A program made the position numbers and the translations under genes. Shown here piece after piece: positions 1 to 12,400 of a stretch of DNA of 64,000 nt. The notes under the pieces are model-generated. The model ran no database searches, was not told where the DNA came from, and worked only from the letters and a program-made list of their open reading frames with translations. The DNA is from Nautilus pompilius (taxonomy: Eukaryota; Mollusca; Cephalopoda; Nautilida; Nautilidae). The DNA lies in NCBI GenBank assembly GCA_018389105.1, contig JACATO010000184.1:1-64000 (forward strand). Direction: 5' to 3'. The stretch's first letter is position 1, and every line of letters starts with the position of its first letter.

Positions 1-254
1 ACTTAAGGGTCGAAAGAGACACGTCGTCTTCGTTATTTTCCAATAAAGCAAGAGTGACGATGAGGATTGGATGATTAAACGTTATTTTTCAGATATTGCA
101 TACTCAATTTATTTTTCAAATGTTCTTATCTTTAATTTTTTTGTTGCCAATTTGTCTTTTCGTCTTCACTAGCAGACTTTTCCTGTCTTGGCTTCAAAGG
201 ATTTTGCTGTTTAGTTTTCTAAATTTTTGTCGTCCCCACAATATTTTTCTACAG

Positions 255-429
255 CCACACCGTCAGTTAGTGGAACTTCTGGAATTGCTACTGGATCCCT
301 TCCCTCGAGTACACACGTCGTTTCTACTTCGCCTCTTCCTACGTGGTCGTCGAGTTTGGAACAAGCATTCCTCGAATAAGTACATCTACTGCTGGTGGGA
401 ACGGAGAGCGTTTACGTCTTCCGTTGGAA
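255..429 (+). CDS. Exon A, array copy 1 (mucin-like)
   Basis: Acceptor TTTCTACAG precedes the exon and donor GTAAGT follows it. It encodes a Ser/Thr-rich, Cys-free segment beginning TPSVSGTSGIATGS, a likely O-glycosylated linker. It is phase 1 at both ends in the consensus. This copy is 175 bp against the in-frame 174 bp of the next copy and has several single-base gains and losses, so it does not read through cleanly. Given how alike the copies otherwise are, I suspect assembly error rather than decay. Confidence 0.7.
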
Positions 430-3400
430 GTAAGTGTTGCGTCTCTGTAAGATAGCGGTTTAGTTCGAGAAGTTTCACTATAGCCAGAAGTGACTGAGCA
501 TGAATTTTTGGCTATTTTGCTCAGTCGATTGATATGAGAATCTGTTTTGCAATGTTAGTGATTTAAATTGGAGTTGTCCCCTTTCTAATCTTTAAATACT
601 GTTACTAATTAATCTCAACTGTGATTATCCCATGTGGATAGTTATCTCTTGACAAACTGTGGACTGTTGATTATCGGTATTTGATACTATCCGTACTGTT
701 ATCCTTGATAGCACTGCAAAATCATGCATTGAAATCGATGGCATGAAGAATCCTCATCTCATCAGGACAGAATGGATTAGCACCACAGATGGCAGTGTTT
801 CCGTGGAGCAGTTGAGACCCTCAGGTGGCAAACCTTTTGTAAGCCAACAAGAGAAATTGCAAGTGACTATCCAGCTCATTGAAAAGCACAACGTTCTGTT
901 AGGAAGCGTGAAGATACCGACCCACATGAGCAACGTGCGCACCTTTTCAGTTGACATCAGGAAAGTCAACGAGAATACTTTCCATTCCACAAGGACGGCA
1001 GCAGGGAAGGAAACCGTAATTTACTCAATTGGAACGGAAGCTATGTTTATCAGGATCACCATAGTCAACAAAGTGAATAGCGGGAAGCCGTGAAATTGAC
1101 ACTGGACGTTCGAGCTTGCTTTGAGGTTTTACGTAGTAAGTGTGAAATCTGTATATTATATTTGGAAAGAAAGAAGCATGTGATTTATCCACTTACCGGA
1201 AAGGAGTTTTGTAGGTGGAATCGAGCAGTTGCATTTTGTATGTCTCTATTTGCAAAATGCTGTGGTACTTTTTCCTGTCAAAAAAATCAGGAAATGAGTG
1301 GCCCATTAGTCTCTGAATGCGTAATGGTTCGTAAACATTGGTCATTATGTTGGCGAGGTGATATTTTTTACACGACTTGAGTTCGATTCAGATATGTAAC
1401 AGATGTATCGTGTATGGGTTTGAACAGTTCTTGCTATTTTCCAACATTTGATGACTCGTTCCTGATAAGATTTTGATGCATTAATTATATTTATGAAAGG
1501 TATGGATAAAGAAGTTCTGTTGCCATACTTCAAATTTTCCAGGAGATTGATCCTGCTACCGTTTTACTTTGCGATGATCTTTTGAACGTTTTAGCCTGTG
1601 CTGGCGGGTTGACGATTTTGACTTTGGCAACGACATGTCTTCTATTGCCTATCCAGTTTACATGCAGAGGAAATTGGATAGGATAATGTCTTAACTGACA
1701 CTTTGTTTTTAGGTAGATGAGCTTTTCAAATTGTATTATTGAAATTGTCAATCAAGCTGTAAAACGGAGCAATGGGCATGAGTTCAATAAAATGAATATT
1801 TCATTGTTTTGGTGGAATCTTGTCGAGTGTTGCTCTTCTCTATTAGGTTTTTCCATTAAGGGTCTGAAAGGATGGATCTTTCATTAAATTTTCTAAACTT
1901 TCGTCATTCCTTAATATTATTCTATAGCCACAGCTTCAGTAAGTGAAACAACTGGAATTACTACTGGATCGCCTGCCTCGAGTACATCAGTCGCCTCTAC
2001 TTCCCTCTTCTGACATGGCCACGAAGGTTCCTCGAATAAGTACAACTTCTCCTTTGTCAACGGAGACCATTGCATCTTCCATTGGAAGTAAGTGTTGCAT
2101 CTCAGAACGATACACTTAGGGTCGAAAAGAAGACACGTCGTCTTCGTTATTTCCAATAAAGCAAGGAGTGACGATGAGGATTGGATGATTAACGTTATTT
2201 TTCAGATATTGCATACTCAATTTATTTTTCAAATGTTACTTATCTAATTTTTGTTTGCCATTTGTCTTTTCGTCTTCACTAGCAGACTTTTCCTGTCTTG
2301 GCTTCAAAGGATTTTGCTGTTTAGTTTTCTAAATTTTCGTCGTCCCACAATATTTTTCTACAGCCACACCGTCAGTTAGTGGAACTTCTGGAATTGCTAC
2401 TGGATCCCTTCCCTCGAGTACACACGTCGTTTCTACTTCGCCTCTTCCTACGTGGTCGTCGAGTTTTGGAACAAGCATTCCTCGAATAAGTACATCTACT
2501 GCTGTGGGAACGGAGAGCGTTACGTCTTCCGTTGGAAGTAAGTGTTGCGTCTCTGTAAGATCGGTTTAGTTCGAGAAGTTTCACTATAGCAAGAAGTGAC
2601 TGCATGGAATTTTTGGCTATTTTGCTCAGTCGATTGATATGAGAATCTGTTTTGCAATGTTAGTGATTTAAATTGGAGTTGTCCCCTTTCTAATCTTTAA
2701 ATACTGTTACTAATTAATCTCAACTGTGATTATCCCATGTGGATAGTTATCTCTTGACAAACTGTGGACTGTTGATTATCGGTATTTGATACTATCCGTA
2801 CTGTTATCCTTGATAGCAACTGCAAAATCATGCATTGAAATCGATGGCATGAAGAATCCTCATCTCATCAGGACAGAATGGATTAGCACCACAGATGGCA
2901 GTGTTTCCGTGGAGCAGTTGAGACCCTCAGGTGGCAAACCTTTTGTAAGCCAACAAGAGAATTGCAAGTGACTATCCAGCTCAATGAAAAGCACAACGTT
3001 CTGTTAGGAAGCGTGAAGATACCGACCCACATGAGCAACGTGCGCACCTTTTCAGTTGACATCAGGAAAGTCAACGAGAATACTTTCCATTCCACAAGGA
3101 CGGCAGCAGGGAAGGAAACCGTAATTTACTCAATTGGAACGGAAGCTATGTTTATCAGGATCACCATAGTCAACAAAGTGAAAGCGGGGAAGCCGTGAAA
3201 TTGACACTGGACGTTCGAGCTTGCTTGAGGTTTCGTAGTAAGTGTGAAATCTGTATATTATTTTGGAAAGAAAGAAGCATGTGATTTATCCACTTACCGG
3301 AAAGGAGTTTTGTAGGTGGAATCGAGCAGTTGCATTTTGTATGTCTCTATTTGCAAAATGCTGTGGTACTTTTCCTGTCAAAAATCAGGAAATGAGTGGC

Positions 3401-6400
3401 CCATTAGTCTCTGAATGCGTAATGGTTTCGTAACATTGGTCATTATGTTGGCGAGGTGATATTTTTGACACGACTTGAGTTCGATTCAGATATGTAACAG
3501 ATGTATCGTGTATGGGTTTGAACAGTTCTTGCTATTTTCCAACATTTGATGACTCGTTCCTGATAAGATTTTGATGCATTAATTATATTTATGAAAGGTA
3601 TGGATAAAGAAGTTCTGTTGCCATACTTCAAATTTCCAGGAGATTGATCCTGCTACCGTTTTACTTTGCGATGATCTTTTGAACGTTTAGCCTGTGCTGC
3701 GGGTTGACGATTTTGACTTTGGCAACGACATGTCTCCTATTGCCTATCCAGTTTACATGCAGAGGAAATTGGATAGGATAATGTCTTAACTGACACTTTG
3801 TTTTTAGGTAGATGAGCTTTTCAAATTGTATTATTGAAATTGTCAATCAAGCTGTAAAACGGAGCAATGGGCATGAGTTCAATAAAATGAATATTTCATT
3901 GTTTTGTGTGAATCTTGTCGAGTGTTTGCTCTTCTCTATTAGGTTTTTCCATTAAGGGTCTGAAAGGATGGATCTTTCATTAAATTTCTAAACTTTCGTC
4001 ATTCCTTAATATTGTTCTATAGCCACAGCTTCAGTAAGTGAAACAACTGGAATTACTACTGGATCGCCTGCCTCGAGTACATCAGTCGCCTCTACTTCCC
4101 CTCTTCTGACATGGCCAACGAAGGTTCCTCGAATAAGTACAACTTCTCCTTTGTCAACGGAGACCATTGCATCTTCCATTGGAAGTAGTAGTGTTGCATC
4201 TCAGAACGATACACTTAGGGTCGAAAAAAAGACACGTCGTCTTCGTTATTTCCAATAAAGCAAGGAGTGACGATGAGGATTGGATGATTAACGTTATTTT
4301 TCAGATATTGCATACTCAATTTTATTTTCAAATGTTACTTATCTAATTTTTGTTTGCCAATTTGTCTTTTCGTCTTCACTAGCAGACTTTTCCTGTCTTG
4401 GCTTCAAAGGATTTTGCTGTTTAGTTTTCTAAATTTTCGTCGTCCCACAATATTTTTCTACAGCCACACCGTCAGTTAGTGAACTTCTGGAATTGCTACT
4501 GGATCCCTTCCCTCGAGTACACACGTCGTCTCTTCTACTTCGCCTCTTCCTACGTGGTCGTCGAGTTTTGGAACAAGCATTCCTCGAATAAGTACATCTA
4601 CTGCTGTGGGAACGGAGAGCGTTACGTCTTCCGTTGGAAGTAAGTGTTGCGTCTCTGTAAGATACGGTTTAGTTCGAGAAGTTTCACTATAGCAAGAAGT
4701 GACTGCATGGAATTTTTGGCTATTTTGCTCAGTCGATTGATATGAGCTAGCTATTTTGCAATGTTAGTGATTTAAATTGGAGTTGTCCCCTTTCTAATCT
4801 TTAAATACTGTTACTAAATTAATCTCAACTGTGATTATCCCATGTGGATAGTTATCTCTTGACAAACTGTGGACTGTTGATTATCGGTATTTGATACTAT
4901 CCGTACTGTTATCCTTGATAGCAACTGCAAAATCATGCATTGAAATCGATGGCATGAAGATCCTCATCTCATCAGGACAGAATGGATTAGCACCACAGAT
5001 GGCAGTGTTTCCGTGGAGCAGTTGAGACCCTCAGGTGGCAAACCTTTTGTAGCCAACAAGAGAAATTGCAAGTGACTATCCAGCTCAATGAAAGCACAAC
5101 GTTCTGTTAGGAAGCGTGAAGATACCGACCCACATGAGCAACGTGCGCACCTTTTCAGTTGACATCAGGAAAGTCAACGAGAATACTTTCCATTCCACAA
5201 GGACGGCAGCAGGGAAGGAAACCGTAATTTACTCAATTGGAACGGAAGCTATGTTTATCAGGATCACCATAGTCAACAAAGTGAATAGCGGGGAAGCCGT
5301 GAAATTGACACTGGACGTTCGAGCTTGCTTTGAGGTTTTACGTAGTAAGTGTGAAATCTGTATATATTTTGGAAAGAAAGAAGCATGTGATTATCCACTT
5401 ACCGGAAAGGAGTTTTGTAGGTGGAATCGAGCAGTTGCATTTTGTATGTCTCTATTTGCAAAATGCTGTGGTACTTTTCCTGTCAAAAATCAGGAAATGA
5501 GTGGCCCATTAGTCTCTGAATGCGTAATGGTTTCGTAACATTGGTCATTATGCTGGCGAGGTGATATTTTTGACACGACTTGAGTTCGATTCAGATATGT
5601 AACAGATGTATCGTGTATGGGTTTGAACAGTTCTTGCTATTTTCCAACATTTGATGACTCGTTCCTGATAAGATTTTGATGCATTAATTATGTTTATGAA
5701 AGGTATGGATAAAGAAGTTCTGTTGCCATACTTCAAATTTCCAGGAGATTGATCCTGCTACCGTTTTACTTTGCGATGATCTTTTGAACGTTTAGCCTGT
5801 GCTGCGGGTTGACGATTTTGACTTTGGCAACGACATGTCTCCTATTGCCTATCCAGTTTACATGCAGAGGAAATTGGATAGGATAATGTCTTAACTGACA
5901 CTTTGTTTTTAGGTAGATGAGCTTTTCAAATTGTCAATCAAGCTGTAAAACGGAGCAATGGGCATGAGTTCAATAAAATGAATATTTCATTGTTTTGGTG
6001 GAATCTTGTCGAGTGTTGCTCTTCTCTATTAGGTTTTTCCATTAAGGGTCTGAAAGGATGGATCTTTCATTAAATTTTCTAAACTTTCGTCATTCCTTAA
6101 TATTGTTCTATAGCCACAGCTTCAGTAAGTGAAACAACTGGAATTACTACTGGATCGCCTGCCTCGAGTACATCAGTCGCCTCTACTTCCCCTCTTCTGA
6201 CATGGCCAACGAAGGTTCCTCGAATAAGTACAACTTCTCCTTTGTCAACGGAGACCATTGCATCTTCCATTGGAAGTAAGTGTTGCATCTCAGAACGATA
6301 CACTTAGGGTCGAAAAAAGACACGTCGTCTTCGTTATTTCCAATAAAGCAAGGAGTGACGATGAGGATTGGATGATTAACGTTATTTTTCAGATATTGCA

Positions 6401-9400
6401 TACTCAATTTATTTTTCAAATGTTACTTATCTAATTTTTGTTTGCCAATTTGTCTTTTCGTCTTCACTAGCAGACTTTTCCTGTCTTGGCTTCAAAGGAT
6501 TTTGCTGTTTAGTTTTCTAAATTTTCGTCGTCCCACAATATTTTTCTACAGCCACACCGTCAGTTAGTGGAACTTCTGGAATTGCTACTGGATCCCTTCC
6601 CTCGAGTACACACGTCGTCTCTACTTCGCCTCTTCCTACGGTCGTCGAGTTTTGGAACAAGCATTCCTCGAATAAGTACATCTACTGCTGTGGGAACGGA
6701 GAGCGTTACGTCTTCCGTTGGAAGTAAGTGTTGCGTCTCTGTAAGATACGGTTTAGTTCGAGAAGTTTCACTATAGCAAGAAGTGACTGCATGGAATTTT
6801 TGGCTATTTTGCTCAGTCGATTGATATGAGAATCTATTTTGCAATGTTAGTGATTTAAATTGGAGTTGTCCCCTTTCTAATCTTTAAATACTGTTACTAA
6901 ATTAATCTCAACTGTGATTGTCCCATGTGGATAGTTATCTCTTGACAAACTGTGGACTGTTGATTATCGGTATTTGATACTATCCGTACTGTTATCCTTG
7001 ATAGCAACTGCAAAATCATGCATTGAAATCGATGGCATGAAGAATCCTCATCTCATCAGGACAGAATGGATTAGCACCACAGATGGCAGTGTTTCCGTGG
7101 AGCAGTTGAGACCCTCAGGTGGCAAACCTTTTGTAAGCCAACAAGAGAAATTGCAAGTGACTATCCAGCTCAATGAAAAGCACAACGTTCTGTTAGGAAG
7201 CGTGAAGATACCGACCCACATGAGCAACGTGCGCACCTTTTCAGTTGACATCAGGAAAGTCAACGAGAATACTTTCCATTCCACAAGGACGGCAGCAGGG
7301 AAGGAAACCGTAATTTACTCAATTGGAACGGAAGCTATGTTTATCAGGATCACCATAGTCAACAAAGTGAATAGCGGGAAGCCGTGAAATTGACACTGGA
7401 CGTTCGAGCTTGCTTTGAGGTTTTACGTAGTAAGTGTGAAATCTGTATATTATTTTGGAAAGAGAAGCATGTGATTTATCCACTTACCGGAAAGGAGTTT
7501 TGTAGGTGGAATCGAGCAGTTGCATTTTGTATGTCTCTATTTGCAAAATGCTGTGGTACTTTTCCTGTCAAAAATCAGGAATGAGTGGCCCCATTAGTCT
7601 CTGAATGCGTAATGGTTTCGTAACATTGGTCATTATGCTGGCGAGGTGATATTTTTGACACGACTTGAGTTCGATTCAGATATGTAACAGATGTATCGTG
7701 TATGGGTTTGAACAGTTCTTGCTATTTTCCAACATTTGATGACTCGTTCCTGATAAGATTTTGATGCATTAATTATGTTTATGAAAGGTATGGATAAAGA
7801 AGTTCTGTTGCCATACTTCAAATTTCCAGGAGATTGATCCTGCTACCGTTTTACTTTGGGATGATCTTTTGAACGTTTAGCCTGTGCTGCGGGTTGACGA
7901 TTTTGACTTTGGCAACGACATGTCTCCTATTGCCTATCCAGTTTACATGCAGAGGAAATTGGAGTGGATAATGTCTTAACTGACACTTTGTTTTTAGGTA
8001 GATGAGCTTTTCAAATTGTATTATTGAAATTGTTAATCAAGCTGTAAAACGGAGCAATGGGCATGAGTTCAATAAAATGAATATTTCATTGTTTTGGTGG
8101 AATCTTGTCGAGTGTTGCTCTTCTCTATTAGGTTTTTCCATTAAGGGTCTGAAAGGATGGATCTTTCATTAAATTTTCTAAACTTTCGTCGTTCCTTAAT
8201 ATTGTTCTATAGCCACAGCTTCAGTAAGTGAAACAACTGGAATTACTACTGGATCGCCTGCCTCGAGTACATCAGTCGCCTCTACTTCCCCTCTTCTGAC
8301 ATGGCCAACGAAGGTTCCTCGAATAAGTACAACTTCTCCTTTGTCAACGGAGACCATTGCATCTTCCATTGGAAGTAAGTGTTGCATCTCAGAACGATAC
8401 ACTTAGGTTCGAAAAAAAGACATGTCGTCTTCGTTATTTCCAATAAAGCAAGGAGTGACGATGAGGATTGGATGATTAACGTTATTTTTCAGATATTGCA
8501 TACTCAATTTATTTTTCAAATGTTACTTATCTAATTTTTGTTTGCCAATTTGTCTTTTTGTCTTCACTAGCAGACTTTTCCTGTCTTGGCTTCAAAGGAT
8601 TTTGCTGTTTAGTTTTCTAAATTTTCGTCGTCCCACAATATTTTTCTACAGCCACACTGTCAGTTAGTGGAACTTCTGGAATTGCTACTGGATCCCTTCC
8701 CTCGAGTACACACGTCGTCTCTACTTCACCTCTTCCTACGTGGTCATCGAGTTTTGGACCAAAGTTTCCTTAATTAAGTACAACTTCTCCCTTTGCTGTA
8801 TAGAATATTTCAATTTTCACTGGCAATATGTGTTTCATATCTGAAATATTCTCTGGTTCATATTATTTTTGCCTTTATAATTATTTTCTGTATTTGATGA
8901 ATTTATGTTATGATTTGGATTTTTAAATTTTTTTTCTAATTTGCTGTATTAAACGATACTGTAATTTTTTTTCTTCTGTATTTATTGAAATAGTAGTTTT
9001 CTATTATGTAATCTTTAAATTTAATGTTCAAATTAATATTTGTTGTAGACATGTATGTATTGATGAAATCTTAATTTTTCTTGACTCTCAGGATGAGCAA
9101 GATAGTTATCAATGTTAAAAAGGATCATTAATACACTATTATTGTTCTTGCAGTGCTCCTTATGTTGTTTATGATTGTTTATGTTGAACCATATTGTGAT
9201 GAGAGTTGCTGTCATCTAGGCCAACTTCATCTTATGTTGCCAGTTAACAGTTTTCTTGTCTTTTGATTACTCCTTTAATGACTTTTGTGTCCTGGCATAG
9301 TACACCCACACGGGCTTCAGTTTGCAATCATCTTCTGTTTTCATCAAGCAGTACCGAAAATTGAGTTTTTGCAACTTTAAAGCTAGATGCTGACTTTTCC

Positions 9401-12400
9401 TTTGAGATGTAGGTCCATGATGCCATCCTTTTCCAATACAGTACTGTCTCATCAGCTTTGTAAACCTGCTTGTTTCTGTATCTTTCTTCCTCATTGACAC
9501 TTTTAAGCATTTTGGGAAAATTTTTAGTAGCTTCAATATTGACAGCAAGAGATTCTCCCAAGTTTGATTCTCAGTCCACGTGCTAAATAAATGTTTCATC
9601 ATCTCCATAATAGCACTATAGGAACAGCTTACTTTTGTTGTCATCAATGCTGTTATATGGTGCTCTCTTTAATCTTGTTTTTAGCATGTATTGCCTGTAA
9701 GATGAATTCAGGAAGTCCTAAGGCACTGCAAATGTCTGACACACCATCTTTTTCTAACTAAGTTAATACTTCAATTTTTGTTTCCATTGTTACTGACTTC
9801 CTTTGTCTCATATGGGAAAATCCTTTCTGCTGATTTGCTGGCCTCTTTTCACTAATGATGATTAAGAATATTCATGATAATGTTAGCCACTTCATGTACA
9901 GCTTTCTTACTACACACAAGAAATTGGACAATGTCTCAACTGAGATGTGGTTGTATTCTTCTGCACACAGGCTCAGATCAGCTTCCAATGCAGCATCCTC
10001 ACCAAATAGTAGGCTGCCCTGCTACTGTTGTGGGTGATGTCATGTGTTATTCTACAACACCCAGAAGTACATAGTCCAACCTCCTCACTCAGACCATGTT
10101 ATAGAAAAAAAATGGCTGATGTTAAGTGATATGTGTTTCCCTATTGAAAAATCACATTAAGGCAAAAATACATGTAGTGAAATCGCGTTACATGAGCCTT
10201 TAATGTACTGATGTAATATTAAGCTATAATTTTAGAGTTAAAAGTGTACATTATGCATCTAGAAAATAGTGTTATGTATAACTGTAATTAATCTTTGTTT
10301 TGTTTCAGAGCTATTTAAGTGTATTTTTATACATAAATTTTATTGTTGTTTAAACCTTATGATGCTGAAAGTGGATATGCTGGAAGCAGATTTACCCTAC
10401 AGCTACAAAAATTATTTTCCTCTGTTTTAATGAGCAGGATTACCCTCACATCTTTGAAAGCCCCACAACTTCTTTGATCAAATTCCTAATTTCATTTTAT
10501 GGTGGATAAGTGAAACTTTCCTGCCTGAAATTTAATTAAGCACCAAAAGGATTAAAGATGCTATGTTGACCTGACATTTTTATCTTGCAGAACGTTATTG
10601 TCTGGATCGGCTTGGCATGGAAGACAAAACAATAGGAGATGATTCAATTAGATCTAGTGTCATTAGCATAGGTAATGGCAAGGGAAGGTTAGAAGGTAAA
10701 CCTTGGAGTCCATCAACTTATGAGAATGCCTTTTTGGAAGTAACCTTTACTCCTCGGCCTGCTTATGTCAGAGAAATTCTTATTCAAGGTGGGGGTAAAT
10801 CTGGTGGGTATGCCAGGTTTATTAAACTGCAAGAACAGTCACTTGATGGCACCTGGAAGTTTATCACAACCAATACTGGAGAAATACAAGTGAGTATAGA
10901 AAGTATTCATAGTACACTACCTTGAAATCTGTTGTGAATGGCCAAACAGTTTTAAAGTTATTTCATCAACTCTTTCCAATTTTTAACTATCAATATATTA
11001 ATGATTTCTTATTTTAGTGTAAATATCTTAGCTTTTAGATGTCTTATGTATAATAAAACAAAATCATCTAAAAAAAATAAAATTGCATCTAGCAAAGAAA
11101 TTTTTATAATCAACTATTATACTGAACAATGCAGAGAAATGAATTTTTAAAATAATCATTCCCAAATTCATTCATAGCACAGTAGTTTAGTCTATGATTA
11201 AACCTGTTTTTTTTTTTAATTTTTAGAAAAAAAATGTAGCTACTTTAGCACTTGCTAGACACCACACCTTGTTTTACTCACTATACACTTGCTTTTTTGT
11301 TTATATTGTTTCCTTTTCTGGATTATAAAATGTACTTTGTAACAAATCCATTTATTAAAAAGAAAACTACAATCTTTCCCATCTAAAAATATTGCTTGTC
11401 AGGTTTTCAATTAGATGCACATCAATAAAGTCACTGTTTACTTTTTACTTGTGAAGTTTTTTGTTAATTTGATTTGAAATATAAAAAAGTTGAGTTTAGA
11501 AGATGCATATTCTTTAACAAAGATTGGCCAAAGCGCAAAATCTCTACATATATCACAGAATGAGCTATTTTAACTTGATACAACAATTTTTGTGTAGTAT
11601 ATGAGTGACCAGTAGCAAATTTTGAAGAAAAGTATATTCAATTTCAAAACTAATCATCATATTTGCATTTAAGTTTTAAAAAAGAAAATTGCATACTTCA
11701 GTTTTGTTAAGTCTTTACAGTAAATTATATATAGTTTTAACTGTTACAGAAATGAGTAGGATATGATTTTGATTTAATGGGAAAGGGATACTTTTTAATG
11801 TGTTGATAAAAAGCCTAAATATTTAAGTTTAATTCATTAATGGCACCACCAAATTTAATATGCAATTATAGTGTAACCAACAAACACATATTCTTTTGGA
11901 GTTGAAGGGGTGCTTGCTCTTGAATAGCAACTAAACTAAACTGCACACTGAGGATTTATTACTACTATCTTTTTCCAGGAATTTCCAGGAAACAATGATT
12001 CTCTGCATTTAAATTATATAAAATTGCCTCCACACCACCAGCAAATAAAGGCCATCAGAATATATCCTGTTACTTTTAGTGGAACAGGAATTGGTGATGT
12101 CAAACTTCGAGTAGAATTTATTGGCTGCTATAATGGTATGTCACTTCTTTAATTTGCTGTTCTGCAAGGGTTTCTTTTGAAGAATAATCATAGTAAAAAA
12201 TAAACTTTTTTCTCATCTTTGAATTTTATATTTTTTTTAGTTTGTTTCTTAGTTTGTGAAAAGTATTATTTTGATGTTATGCATGTAATTATTCAAAAAT
12301 GTTATGAAAGTGTTATGTAGCCAAGTGTTTTTTAACTGAAAATGGATGTAATATTTTAATTATGGAAAAACCATGGAGGTTGAAAGGAAGATCTCTAATT

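Larger units (their letters stand above)
1..8757 (+). repeat. Tandem array of ~2.1-kb exon A-D-B units
   Basis: Exon A begins at 255, 2364, 4464, 6552 and 8652, giving periods of 2109, 2100, 2088 and 2100 bp. Exons and introns are both almost identical between copies; differences are mainly 1-3 base gains or losses. The window opens just after an exon B, so the array continues to the left. It ends inside the fifth exon A at about 8757. Each unit carries three phase 1-1 exons and would add about 254 residues to the protein. Confidence 0.95.

Noticed and set aside
96-455. Long + strand frame covering the intron before the first exon A
   Set aside because: Its first part is hydrophobic intron translation and it runs through the TTTCTACAG acceptor; only the part from 255 is exon, in another frame.
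754-990. Minus-strand open frames opposite exon D copies (also 2883-3095, 7048-7284)
   Set aside because: They mirror the + strand domain, repeat with the array and have no splice or domain support; shadows of the real exon.
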